DNA from: Lentilactobacillus sp. Marseille-Q4993
GTDB lineage: Bacteria; Bacillota; Bacilli; Lactobacillales; Lactobacillaceae
Reading direction: 5' to 3'
Assembly: GCF_951230165.1 (NCBI RefSeq)
Contig: NZ_CATNVB010000001.1
Location: 1 to 64,000, forward strand
DNA length: 64,000 nucleotides
Every line of letters begins with the position of its first letter. The first letter of the stretch is position 1. This document shows, piece after piece, positions 16,542 through 24,860 of the stretch. The notes under the pieces are model-generated. The model was not told the origin of the DNA and did not search any database. It saw only the letters and a list, made by a program, of their open reading frames with translations. The translations under genes were made by a program, and so were the position numbers.

Positions 16542-17420
16542 ATGGCAAAGATAATTGTTAGGGTGCCAGCAACATCTGCCAACTTAGGGGCTGGATTTGA
16601 TTCCCTTGGCTTAGCTTTGAAGTTATATTATACGGTGATCGTTGAGGAGCCCACTGCTGAGTGGAAAGTCAACCATGCACTAGGAGAAGACATTCCAACG
16701 GATAAGAACAACCTCATTGTTCAAAGTATTCTAGCTGTTGATCCTAAAATTCAACCACATCAATTAACGGTTATTTCGGATGTTCCGATTGCCCACGGCC
16801 TTGGCTCAAGTACAACGGCGGTTGTTGCCGGAATTAAAATTGCAAATTCGCTTGGGGAACTTAATCTATCCGCTGATGAACAGATAACGCTTGGATCTAA
16901 AATTGAAGGACACCCTGAGAATGTTGCTTCAGCTATTTTAGGTGGATTGACGGTCTCAACATATGAAAATGAAGTAGCCACCTCGACCTCACTTGAAACG
17001 GGTGACTTAGCAACGTTGATGTACATTAGACCGGATGGTATTAGTGAAGTTGCTAGCCGAAAGAAATTACCAAGAAAGTTAGACTTTTTTGAAGCTGTTG
17101 CCTCAAGCGCAAGAGCCAATGTGTTTGTTGCCCTAATGGCTCAACAAAAATATAAGGAAGCCCTTAAATTTATTGAGGGTGACAAGTTTCATGAACCATT
17201 CAGGGAGGACTTAGTTCCCGAAATTGCAACGATCAGGGAAGCCGCCCATAAGCTTTCGATTGACGGGACTTACTTAAGTGGTGCCGGCCCTACAATCGCA
17301 ACGATTGGCAGTAAAGATGAATTAATTCAATTAAGACTCGAACTACAAAAAATGGACCTAAATGGTAGTCTCAGAATCCTTGATATTGATAAGGATGGGG
17401 CAACTGTTAGAGGAGAATAA
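16542..17420 (+). CDS. thrB: Homoserine kinase
   Basis: A 292-residue GHMP-family kinase that phosphorylates homoserine on the route to threonine. The N-terminus VRVPATSANLGAGFDSLGLAL and the ATP-binding PIAHGLGSSTTAVVAG are typical of ThrB, and GAGPT near the C-terminus is the third GHMP motif. It is not next to thrC or hom, which is unusual because these are often clustered. The ATG lies 20 bases after the SprT-like gene, with a weak GAGGAAT ribosome site. A tRNA promoter starts 10 bases after its stop. Confidence 0.93.
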   Translation: MAKIIVRVPATSANLGAGFDSLGLALKLYYTVIVEEPTAEWKVNHALGEDIPTDKNNLIVQSILAVDPKIQPHQLTVISDVPIAHGLGSSTTAVVAGIKIANSLGELNLSADEQITLGSKIEGHPENVASAILGGLTVSTYENEVATSTSLETGDLATLMYIRPDGISEVASRKKLPRKLDFFEAVASSARANVFVALMAQQKYKEALKFIEGDKFHEPFREDLVPEIATIREAAHKLSIDGTYLSGAGPTIATIGSKDELIQLRLELQKMDLNGSLRILDIDKDGATVRGE

Positions 17421-17429
17421 AAAAAGCTA

Positions 17430-17458
17430 TTGTCAACCGCGTTTCTGTCTGATATAAT
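17430..17458 (+). promoter_or_regulatory. Promoter of tRNA-Leu
   Basis: TTGTCA and TATAAT with a 17-base spacer, 13 bases before the tRNA 5' end. Confidence 0.8.
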
Positions 17459-17471
17459 ATTTCTTGTTGAT

Positions 17472-17556
17472 GCGGCCATGGCGGAATTGGCAGACGCGCA
17501 AGATTAAGGATCTTGTCGGGATTATCCCGGTGGAAGTTCGAATCTTCTTGGCCGCA
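17472..17556 (+). tRNA. tRNA-Leu (anticodon AAG)
   Basis: An 85-base class II tRNA with acceptor stem GCGGCCA/TGGCCGC, a 5-bp anticodon stem CAAGA/TCTTG and the 7-base loop TTAAGGA, which puts AAG at positions 34-36. It reads CUU, and more leucine codons if A34 is deaminated to inosine. The long variable arm (GTCGGGATTATCCCGGT) confirms the leucine class. A34 tRNAs other than tRNA-Arg(ACG) are uncommon in bacteria. Confidence 0.93.
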
Positions 17557-17563
17557 TAATTAG

Positions 17564-17599
17564 AGTTCGAGTCACTAAATTGTGATTCGGACTTTTTTT
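17564..17599 (+). terminator. Intrinsic terminator after tRNA-Leu
   Basis: A 12-bp stem with G-T pairs (AGTTCGAGTCAC against GTGATTCGGACT), a six-base loop and seven T residues. Confidence 0.88.
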
Positions 17600-17622
17600 G
17601 TTTGATAAAATTGGAGGAAGCT

Positions 17623-18231
17623 ATGGAAGCATATATTTTTGACGTTGATGGTACATTGATTGATACAGAAACGATGTATTTAAAGCCCCTTAGCCAGGTT
17701 TTAGCTAATAATGGATACCAAGTATCAAAGGATGAGTTAAACGCCGTATTCGGCATTACAGCCATTGATGCTTTAAAGAGACTGGGGGTTACTGATCCAC
17801 AGAAGATCAAAGATGAGTGGTTTAGTAAGGTTCCAGATTTTAGGGATACGGTTACGGTGTTTGATGGAATCGAGGATGCCCTTGCTGAATTAAGCAAAAC
17901 AAAGAAGGTTGCCGTTGCAACTTCTAAAGCAAGTGATGAATTCAAGCGAGACGTAACCCCATTTGGATTGGACAAGTATTTTAGTGAATTTGTGTTTCTA
18001 GACGACGTGGAGTATGGGAAACCCGCTCCTGATCCTGTATTAAAGGGAATTGAAAAATTAGGTTCACGTGCCGAAATGACTGTATACGTTGGTGATACAG
18101 AATATGATCTACAGGCTGCTCACGCGGCTGGATCAAAGTTTGCACTGGCAGGGTGGCAAACGCCAATGAATCCTAAATTCAGTGCCACTGATTTTTATTT
18201 AAAAGAACCGGCAGATTTACTTAAAATTTAA
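17623..18231 (+). CDS. HAD-family hydrolase (phosphatase/phosphoglucomutase-like)
   Basis: A 202-residue haloacid-dehalogenase family protein. Motif I DVDGTLID (nucleophile Asp near residue 7), motif II (VATSKAS), the conserved lysine in YGKPAPDP and motif IV GDTEYDLQAA are in order, with a helical cap between I and II. Family members remove phosphate from small sugar phosphates or nucleotides; the substrate cannot be told. The start at 17623 follows TGGAGGAAG; an in-frame TTG at 17602 has no ribosome site. It lies 80 bases before the mannose-family PTS and may share context with it. Confidence 0.88.
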   Translation: MEAYIFDVDGTLIDTETMYLKPLSQVLANNGYQVSKDELNAVFGITAIDALKRLGVTDPQKIKDEWFSKVPDFRDTVTVFDGIEDALAELSKTKKVAVATSKASDEFKRDVTPFGLDKYFSEFVFLDDVEYGKPAPDPVLKGIEKLGSRAEMTVYVGDTEYDLQAAHAAGSKFALAGWQTPMNPKFSATDFYLKEPADLLKI

Positions 18232-18311
18232 CCAGGCTTTTTTGATAAGCTGAAATTGTTAAATGTTAAACTATTAGTAAACAAACGATTGTTAAAAGGG
18301 GGAGACAAGTA

Positions 18312-18728
18312 GTGTTATCAATAATTGTTGCTACGCATGGTGGTTTTGGTGCGGAACTGATAAACTCGGCGGAAATTATTTTTGGTCATCGGGAAAAGGT
18401 CTATCCGATTTCCATGGATCCAAGCTTTGGGTTAGATAAAGTCAAGGAAGTATTTTCAACAACTTTAGCTGAAATTGGAAACAATAAGGTGGTTATCTTA
18501 ACTGATTTATTTGGGGGCACACCATTTAATGTAGCTGCGCAGTTTGTTGCCGAAGATCATGATCGGCGAGCGTTGATTTCCGGGGTGTCACTTCCAATGC
18601 TGATTGAGGCTTTCCAAGCTAATGAAAGTGAAAGTTTGAACGAGGTATGTAATCGATTAATTGAAACGGCCCAAACTGGAATTCGTCAGTTTGAACTCCA
18701 TAATAATGATAGTGAGGATGATTTATAA
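18312..18728 (+). CDS. PTS mannose/fructose/sorbose-family EIIA
   Basis: A 138-residue single-domain EIIA of the mannose PTS family, which takes phosphate from HPr on the N-terminal histidine (VATHG, His9). The LTDLFGGTPFN segment is also typical. The start is GTG after AAAGGGGGAGA. It is the first gene of a complete IIA-IIB-IIC-IID set with separate IIA and IIB, unlike the fused ManX of many species. The gap upstream holds repeated GTTAAA words, possible regulator sites. No sigma-54 (ManR) promoter was seen. Confidence 0.93.
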   Translation: MLSIIVATHGGFGAELINSAEIIFGHREKVYPISMDPSFGLDKVKEVFSTTLAEIGNNKVVILTDLFGGTPFNVAAQFVAEDHDRRALISGVSLPMLIEAFQANESESLNEVCNRLIETAQTGIRQFELHNNDSEDDL

Positions 18729-18729
18729 A

Positions 18730-19212
18730 ATGAAGATTAAACTAGCTCGGGTTGACACGAGATTACTTCACGGCCAAGTGGCTACATTATGGACGCGTGA
18801 TGTTAACCCCAACCGAATTCTTGTTGTTTCTGATTCAGTGGCTAATGATCCACTAAGAAAGACTTTGATTACCCAAGTAGCACCTGCGGATATAAAGGCA
18901 AATGTTATTACCAAGTCAAAGTTTACGAATATTTATTCTGACCCGAAGTTTGAATCTATGGAAGCACTACTATTAACGGAAACGGTTGCTGATATGCTTG
19001 ATTTGATTAAATCCGGGTTGGATTTATCAAATGTTGGGGTAAACATTGGTAATTTGGCTTATTCTGAAGGGATGAAGATGATTACTGACACCATTTCGGT
19101 AGACGATGAGATTATTGATCAAATCAAAGAAATCAGCGACCAATTTGGGGTTAGAGTTTATGCCCAAACAGTTCCAAATGACAAAAAACAAGATATCTTG
19201 ACCTTGCTTTAA
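18730..19212 (+). CDS. PTS mannose/fructose/sorbose-family EIIB
   Basis: A 160-residue EIIB that moves phosphate from EIIA to the sugar on EIIC/EIID. The N-terminal signature RVDTRLLHGQVATLW holds the phosphorylated His14. The ATG at 18730 begins 1 base after the EIIA stop. A longer in-frame reading from 18661 would overlap EIIA and lacks family similarity. The substrate is not specified by the sequence; mannose, fructose, sorbose, glucosamine and GlcNAc are all used by this family. Confidence 0.93.
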   Translation: MKIKLARVDTRLLHGQVATLWTRDVNPNRILVVSDSVANDPLRKTLITQVAPADIKANVITKSKFTNIYSDPKFESMEALLLTETVADMLDLIKSGLDLSNVGVNIGNLAYSEGMKMITDTISVDDEIIDQIKEISDQFGVRVYAQTVPNDKKQDILTLL

Positions 19213-19226
19213 AAGATGGTGACAAA

Positions 19227-20009
19227 ATGACCGGATCAACTATAGTATTAACCATTGGATTAGCCTTCATTGCTGGAATGGCGGGAATTTTAGATGAGTG
19301 GCAGGTGTATCAGCCACTAGTTGTCTGTTCCTTAATGGGGCTTGTTTTTGGTGACTTACAAACCGGAATTATGTTTGGAGCGACCCTACAAATGATTGTA
19401 ATCGGGTGGATGAATATTGGTTCAGCTGTATCCCCTGATATAACTTTGGCGGCAGTAATTTCTGGCTTGTTTGTGGCCGGACCATCCCAATTAACAATTG
19501 AACAAGGTGTTATCGTTGCGTTGGTATTCGGTGTGATCGGTCAGTATTTAAATATCGGAACAAGAAAACAGGTTCTCAAGGTAGTCCATCGAGCTGACCA
19601 ATATGTAGCGGTTGGAGATATTAGCGGGGTAGGCCGTAGTCATCTAAAGGCACTATCTTTGCAAGGGCTCAGAGTTGCTGTTCCCACTGCTATTGCAATG
19701 GCCTTTATGAATAATTCCACTAAAGAGGTCTTTGACGCTATTCCACCGCAGGTAAATAGTGGATTAAAAGTAGGGGTATCATTGATTGCACTCGTTGGGT
19801 TTTCAATCATTATTAATATGTTTGCAACGAGACATAACTGGGGTTGGTTATTTTTGGGAGTTGGAACGACAATACTACTCCGGGTCAATTTTATGATCAT
19901 GGTATTAATTGGACTAATATTTGCGATTGCTTGGGTGGTTATTAGCAACCATCAAGAGGCAAAGGAATCTTCAAGTGATGATGACTTTGATGATCTAGAT
20001 GATCTGTAA
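19227..20009 (+). CDS. PTS mannose/fructose/sorbose-family EIIC
   Basis: A 260-residue membrane permease subunit with about 6-8 hydrophobic segments. The N-terminal MAGILDEWQVYQPLV segment and the GDLQTGIMFGATLQMI motif are typical of the mannose-family IIC. The C-terminus is acidic (DDDFDDLDDL), as often seen. It follows EIIB by 14 bases. It forms the transport channel with EIID. Confidence 0.93.
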   Translation: MTGSTIVLTIGLAFIAGMAGILDEWQVYQPLVVCSLMGLVFGDLQTGIMFGATLQMIVIGWMNIGSAVSPDITLAAVISGLFVAGPSQLTIEQGVIVALVFGVIGQYLNIGTRKQVLKVVHRADQYVAVGDISGVGRSHLKALSLQGLRVAVPTAIAMAFMNNSTKEVFDAIPPQVNSGLKVGVSLIALVGFSIIINMFATRHNWGWLFLGVGTTILLRVNFMIMVLIGLIFAIAWVVISNHQEAKESSSDDDFDDLDDL

Positions 20010-20023
20010 ACGAGGTGGTAGCA

Positions 20024-20854
20024 GTGGGTTACGATGCTTCAAAAAAGAAACAAATTAGTAAAAAAACGAGGTTCTATGTCTTTTTGAGATCCTCTCTAGA
20101 ACAGGGTTCTTGGAATTTTGAACGGATGCATAACCTTGGCTTTACATACTCAGTAATTCCGGTAATCAAGCAGTTGTATCCAGACCATGATCATATAACC
20201 AGAGCACTTAAACGACATATGACCTTTTTTAATACTACCCCGATTATGCAGTCGTTTATTGCTGGGGTTATCATCAATTTAGAGGAAAGGTATGCTAGCA
20301 AACAAATAACAGAGCCACAAATCAATCAAATTAAAACGGCGATGATGGGACCATTAGCTTCCATAGGAGATCCATTATGGTGGGGGATAACACGGCCAGT
20401 TATTGCAGCCTGTGGGGCAGCCCTTTGTTACTCTGCGGTGCCGGTTGCCGGGCCACTCTTCTTTTTTATTGCCTGGAACATACTTAGAGTTAGTTTTCGA
20501 GCCATCACTCAAGTTGTTGGGTACCATGAAGGAGTTAAAGTGATTTCAATTTTTAATACTGGGTTTCTAAAGAATTTAACCAAAGGAATGCCAGTATTTG
20601 GAATGTTTATGATGGGATGTATAATTGCGACGTTTGTAAAGATTACAGGCGTCGTTGGCTTTACCGACCAAATAACCGGCAGTGGCTATTTGGGTAGTGT
20701 GCTAGCCTCTTCGATTTCGGCTCTTGTTGCATTATTGTTGCTTTTTATTTGCTTAAGATTGTTGAAAAAGCGAATAAGACCAATCTGGATTATTACTGGA
20801 ATATTGATTGTTTCTATAGTAATCGAATTTGGGATCAAGATATTCGTTATGTAA
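20024..20854 (+). CDS. PTS mannose/fructose/sorbose-family EIID
   Basis: A 276-residue membrane protein unique to this PTS family. The N-terminal SSLEQGSWNFERMHNLGF and MMGPLASIGDPLWWG motifs identify EIID, and hydrophobic helices fill the C-terminal half. The start is GTG at 20024, 7-12 bases after GAGGTGG; an in-frame GTG at 20015 overlaps that site and is unlikely. It is the last gene of the operon, followed by a strong terminator 3 bases after the stop. Confidence 0.92.
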   Translation: MGYDASKKKQISKKTRFYVFLRSSLEQGSWNFERMHNLGFTYSVIPVIKQLYPDHDHITRALKRHMTFFNTTPIMQSFIAGVIINLEERYASKQITEPQINQIKTAMMGPLASIGDPLWWGITRPVIAACGAALCYSAVPVAGPLFFFIAWNILRVSFRAITQVVGYHEGVKVISIFNTGFLKNLTKGMPVFGMFMMGCIIATFVKITGVVGFTDQITGSGYLGSVLASSISALVALLLLFICLRLLKKRIRPIWIITGILIVSIVIEFGIKIFVM

Positions 20855-20856
20855 TT

Positions 20857-20898
20857 AAAAAGGCAACTGATTTCAGTTTTGAAATCAGTTGCCTTTTT
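20857..20898 (+). terminator. Bidirectional terminator between the PTS operon and the LCP gene
   Basis: A perfect stem of about 15 bp (AAAAAGGCAACTGATTTC and its complement) around a short TTTTG loop. It serves both convergent transcripts. Confidence 0.93.
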
Positions 20899-20917
20899 GA
20901 TTTGGAATAATTATTTG

Positions 20918-22003
20918 TTAATATCCATTACCAGTTGTTCCTGACTGGGTAGTCGTATCTGTGGTTTGGTCAGTAGTTGTTTGAGCATTTGTTAATTTAG
21001 TAGACTTTCTCAATCCTAACGAAGCACGGATTGAATTGGATACTCGCATTAATTCTTTTTGGGGAACATCTTGATATGAAATTCCGTCGATCATTGCATC
21101 TTGACCTTGGAGAGTCTGTGACTTGATATGGTGAGTTGCATCTCCGTATTTGGCTCTGATGGCAATTAGGTCATCGAAGGTTAAGTCGGTCTTTAGGTTT
21201 CCCTTGAGGGAAGTTAATATGTTCTTATAACGAGGTAATGATGTAACTTTGATTCCCTTCATAACCATCGTTTTGATAACTTGGCGTTGCCGAATTTGAC
21301 GACCATAATCACCGAGAGGATCGGTTTCTCTCATACGGGCGTAGTCTAATGCTTGGCGACCGTTAAGGTGGATTTTCTTGCCCTTAACAACGTTAGCATG
21401 ACCATATTTGAAAGTTAACGTTGGTTTCACAGTTACTCCACCAACAGCATTTACCATCTTTTCTAGCCCACCCATGTTGACTAGGGCATAGTAATCGATT
21501 GGAATATCTAATAAATTCTGAACGGTTTTAATTGTAGTAGCTGGTCCACCGATTGTGTAGGCAGCGTTGATCTTTTCGTAAGCAACAGTGTCTCCTGGAA
21601 TTGATACTCGGGTATCACGTGCAATACTTGTTAAATGCACGGTTTCCTTTTTGGGATTGACCGTTGCAACAATGATTGTGTCGGTTCTCCCAGTATCGTG
21701 GCGTCCAAGGGCACCTGTATCAGTCCCTAGCAACAGAATAGATAACGGTTTACCTTTCTTAATAACGCTAGAAACATTTCGTGATTTTTGAATCTTAGAA
21801 GAATCATAGGTTGACTTGAAGGTGTTTTGAGCGTCCTTCCAGGCTGCATAGCCCCAAATTAGGCCACCGCCGATCAAAGCAAGAATGGCTACAAAAATTG
21901 TCCAGCCGATTACTCTTTTTTTCTTTGAGTGCTTGAAATGTGGTTTTTCTTTGGAACGACGACTAGTAACTGGTTCAAAATCATTATCTTTTTTTATTGG
22001 CAT
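20918..22003 (-). CDS. LCP-family (LytR-CpsA-Psr) cell-wall polymer ligase
   Basis: A 361-residue membrane-anchored protein. A basic cytoplasmic start is followed by one membrane helix (about residues 31-54) and an outside LCP domain. That domain has ILLLGTDTG, the arginine-rich GRTDTI segment and SIARDTRVSIPG, residues that bind the polyprenyl-phosphate substrate in this family. LCP proteins transfer teichoic acid or capsule from its lipid carrier to peptidoglycan. The C-terminal 25 residues are a Thr/Gln-rich low-complexity tail. It stands alone, divergent from the AEC transporter gene. Confidence 0.92.
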   Translation of the reverse strand: MPIKKDNDFEPVTSRRSKEKPHFKHSKKKRVIGWTIFVAILALIGGGLIWGYAAWKDAQNTFKSTYDSSKIQKSRNVSSVIKKGKPLSILLLGTDTGALGRHDTGRTDTIIVATVNPKKETVHLTSIARDTRVSIPGDTVAYEKINAAYTIGGPATTIKTVQNLLDIPIDYYALVNMGGLEKMVNAVGGVTVKPTLTFKYGHANVVKGKKIHLNGRQALDYARMRETDPLGDYGRQIRQRQVIKTMVMKGIKVTSLPRYKNILTSLKGNLKTDLTFDDLIAIRAKYGDATHHIKSQTLQGQDAMIDGISYQDVPQKELMRVSNSIRASLGLRKSTKLTNAQTTTDQTTDTTTQSGTTGNGY

Positions 22004-22193
22004 ATTAGTTCCTCATCTATAAAAATGTCTTTCAAAATTATATTGCAGAATGAGAGTATTATAAAACAATTCCGGTTTACTTTAAATATTTTTAATAATT
22101 ATTCCGCATACACGCTTTTTATTATATCAAATACGGGTAGTCAATTGTGGTACAATATTGAAAGTATTCTACTTAAAAAGGGGTGATGTGGTA

Positions 22194-23141
22194 ATGATGC
22201 CAGTGTTTTTTAAAGCTATTACGGGTGTTTTAGTTATTTTAATTATGATTGTGGTTGGTTTTTTACTGGCTAGAAATAATTGGTTTGACAGTAAAAGTAC
22301 TAGTTTGATAGCTAGATTAGTTACACAAATTGCGTTGCCAGCGTACATGATGGCGACAATTTTAGAAAAGTTTGACACCAAGACGCTGTTGTCAACGTTG
22401 CCTGATTTGTTATTCCCGGTAATATCGATGTTCTTACTGTATATTTTATCGATTGTTATCGTTAGACTGTTTAAAATTCCAAAGTCTCATAGTGGGCTGT
22501 TTCAATCTATGTTTGCCAATTCCAACACGGTGTTTGTTGGATTACCAGTGAACATTGCCTTGTTCGGTAAGCACAGTTTGCCTTTTGTGTTGGTTTACTA
22601 CATGGCCAATACAACCTTTTTCTGGACCCTCGGAGTATACCTGATTCAAAAGGATGGTCGTGGTGAGGGAAAGTTTGACCTTGCCAAAACGGTTAAAAAA
22701 GTATTTTCACCACCTCTACTTGGTTTTATGGTTGGAGTGGTATTAGTACTATTTCACGTGTCGCTCCCAGACTTCATTATGCAGGACCTTACATATGTTG
22801 GTAGTTTGACGATTCCTTTGTCTATGTTCTTTATAGGAATCTCAGTAAATAGTGTTAACCTGACAAACGTTCACTTTGATCGTAGCAATTTTTTGATCTT
22901 GATTGGTCGGTTTATTCTTGCCCCCGCTTTAATGGCCTTACTAGTAGGATTCACATCAATGCCATTATTGATGAAGCAAGTGTTTATTTTACAGGCTGCA
23001 ATGCCCGTCATGACTAACGCTCCCGTTGTATCGAGGCTTTATGGTGCCGATTCGGAATTTGCCTCAGTGATGGTAACGGAGACAACCTTACTGAGTTTAA
23101 TAGTAATTCCAATCTTAATGGTGTTAGTTCAAAATCTATAA
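22194..23141 (+). CDS. AEC-family (auxin efflux carrier-like) transporter
   Basis: A 315-residue membrane protein with about ten hydrophobic helices. Family signs are FANSNTVFVGLPV in the middle and QAAMPVMTNAPV near the C-terminus, which are the crossover regions of the AEC/BASS fold. Lactic bacteria use members for malate or other organic acids, but the substrate here is unknown. The start at 22194 (or 22197) follows AAAAGGGGTGATG at a normal distance; the reading extended to 22158 has no ribosome site. A DMT transporter follows after 12 bases. Confidence 0.88.
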   Translation: MMPVFFKAITGVLVILIMIVVGFLLARNNWFDSKSTSLIARLVTQIALPAYMMATILEKFDTKTLLSTLPDLLFPVISMFLLYILSIVIVRLFKIPKSHSGLFQSMFANSNTVFVGLPVNIALFGKHSLPFVLVYYMANTTFFWTLGVYLIQKDGRGEGKFDLAKTVKKVFSPPLLGFMVGVVLVLFHVSLPDFIMQDLTYVGSLTIPLSMFFIGISVNSVNLTNVHFDRSNFLILIGRFILAPALMALLVGFTSMPLLMKQVFILQAAMPVMTNAPVVSRLYGADSEFASVMVTETTLLSLIVIPILMVLVQNL

Positions 23142-23153
23142 GGAGAATTAGTT

Positions 23154-24122
23154 TTGAGAAAGACAATTTTGTACGTTTTTATTTCAACCCTGATGTTTAG
23201 TTCAATGGAAATCGCTCTGAAGACGGTTGCCAATGCTTACAGTCCTATTCAGTTAAACTTGATTCGGTTTTTTATCGGTGGATTAGTGCTACTACCACTT
23301 GCAAATCGATCCTTAAAAAAGATGGGGCAGAGATTATTTATTAAGGACTGGCTGATTTTTGCTTTGACCGGCTTTCTTTGTATCATTCTAAGCATGACGC
23401 TTTATCAATTAGCAATTGTGTACGATAAGGCTGCAACAGTCGCTGTCTTGTTTAGTTGTAATCCAATCTTTGCTTTGATTTTTGCTTTTGTGATTCTTCA
23501 TGAAAAACTAAACCGAACTGCAATTATTTCATTGGTAATTTCGTTTATTGGCTTGTTAGTAATCGTTAATCCTGTTAACCTAACTAATCCGTTAGGAACC
23601 ACCTTGGGCGTTCTAGCAGCTCTGTTTTTTGGCCTTTACAGTATCATTTCTCGTTGGGGTTCGATTCTTGAAGGATTTAATGGGATCACAATGACTGCCT
23701 ATACGTTTATAGCAGGGTCAATCGAATTATTTATAATTGTGTTATTGACTAGGATTCCAGTTGTTGCTCACGCAATGAGAGGTGTTTCATTTTTAAAACA
23801 GTTTGCCGATACCCCGATTTTAAAGAACGTTAACTTAGAACATTTTTGGATTCTATTTTTCATTGGCGTTTGTGTTACTGGTGGTGGATTTGCCTTCTAC
23901 TTCCTAGCAATGGAAACGGGTGGTGTGTCAATGGCATCGTTGGTATTTTTCATCAAACCAGCACTTGCCCCTGTACTTGCAATGATTTTGATTCATGAGC
24001 ATATAACTGTTACGATGATAGTTGGAATTATCATAATTTTGATTGGGTCAGTAGTAACCTTTATTGGTAATATGAACCAAGATAAGGAACTTAAAAATAA
24101 TGAAGCACTATCCAATCAGTAG
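23154..24122 (+). CDS. EamA/DMT-family transporter
   Basis: A 322-residue membrane protein with ten predicted helices in two EamA repeats (about residues 5-140 and 155-305). The first repeat carries [19 protein letters not shown] and the second [19 protein letters not shown]. Such proteins export metabolites or amino acids; no substrate can be named. The start is TTG after AAGGAGAA. It lies between the AEC gene and gpmA with short gaps, so all three could be one transcript. Confidence 0.87.
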   Translation: MRKTILYVFISTLMFSSMEIALKTVANAYSPIQLNLIRFFIGGLVLLPLANRSLKKMGQRLFIKDWLIFALTGFLCIILSMTLYQLAIVYDKAATVAVLFSCNPIFALIFAFVILHEKLNRTAIISLVISFIGLLVIVNPVNLTNPLGTTLGVLAALFFGLYSIISRWGSILEGFNGITMTAYTFIAGSIELFIIVLLTRIPVVAHAMRGVSFLKQFADTPILKNVNLEHFWILFFIGVCVTGGGFAFYFLAMETGGVSMASLVFFIKPALAPVLAMILIHEHITVTMIVGIIIILIGSVVTFIGNMNQDKELKNNEALSNQ

Positions 24123-24136
24123 AAGAGGATGGCAAA

Positions 24137-24808
24137 ATGGCTAAGTTGGTGATTATGCGGCACGGCCAAAGTCAGGCAAACCGCGATAATATTTTTACTG
24201 GCTGGAGTGATGTCGATTTAACTGAACAGGGAATCGAGCAAGCCCATACAGCTGGGAAAAAGTTAAGAAAAACCGGGTTAATGATTGACGAGGTTCATAC
24301 CTCATTTTTAAAACGGGCAATCTTAACATCATATATCATCCTAGACGAAATTCATCAAAACTATTTGCCGATCCATAAGACCTGGCGTCTCAATGAACGG
24401 CATTATGGTGCTCTTCGTGGCAAGAATAAAAAAGTCGTTGAAGATGAAGTGGGGAAGGAACAACTGAAGATTTGGCGGCGTAGTTATAATGTCGTTCCGC
24501 CGTTGTTGAACCATGAAGACAATGAGCCACGATATGAAAAACTAGGAGTTAAGATGCCACTTGGTGAAAGCCTTGAAATGGCTTGGCAACGTTCATTTCC
24601 TTACTGGGAAGATAAAATTGCTCCAGAATTGCTGGACAATAAGAACGTGCTGATTGTTGCTCATGGCAGTACTTTAAGGGCATTGATAAAGTATATCGAT
24701 GGCATCTCTGATGATAAAATCCAGGAAGTTGAGGTTCCTAACGGGAAACCAATTCTTTATGATTTCGATGAAAAATTAAATGTGATAAACAAAAATACGG
24801 TAGATTAG
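24137..24808 (+). CDS. gpmA: 2,3-bisphosphoglycerate-dependent phosphoglycerate mutase
   Basis: A 223-residue histidine phosphatase-fold enzyme that interconverts 3- and 2-phosphoglycerate in glycolysis. The N-terminal [19 protein letters not shown] motif includes the phosphohistidine (His9). [13 protein letters not shown] and [12 protein letters not shown] are the other signatures. The length is near the usual 228-250. The terminator stem overlaps the last codons and stop, so the 3' end of the coding region is part of the hairpin. Confidence 0.94.
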   Translation: MAKLVIMRHGQSQANRDNIFTGWSDVDLTEQGIEQAHTAGKKLRKTGLMIDEVHTSFLKRAILTSYIILDEIHQNYLPIHKTWRLNERHYGALRGKNKKVVEDEVGKEQLKIWRRSYNVVPPLLNHEDNEPRYEKLGVKMPLGESLEMAWQRSFPYWEDKIAPELLDNKNVLIVAHGSTLRALIKYIDGISDDKIQEVEVPNGKPILYDFDEKLNVINKNTVD

Positions 24809-24834
24809 AGGATTTCCTCCAATCTACCGTATTT
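24794..24834 (+). terminator. Terminator overlapping the gpmA stop codon
   Basis: A stem with 13 perfect base pairs (AATACGGTAGATT/AATCTACCGTATT) that begins inside the last gpmA codons and includes its TAG. A/T runs on both flanks make it bidirectional, serving also the convergent pepC. Confidence 0.88.
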
Positions 24835-24860
24835 ACTATTGTAGATATTTGATTATTTGA

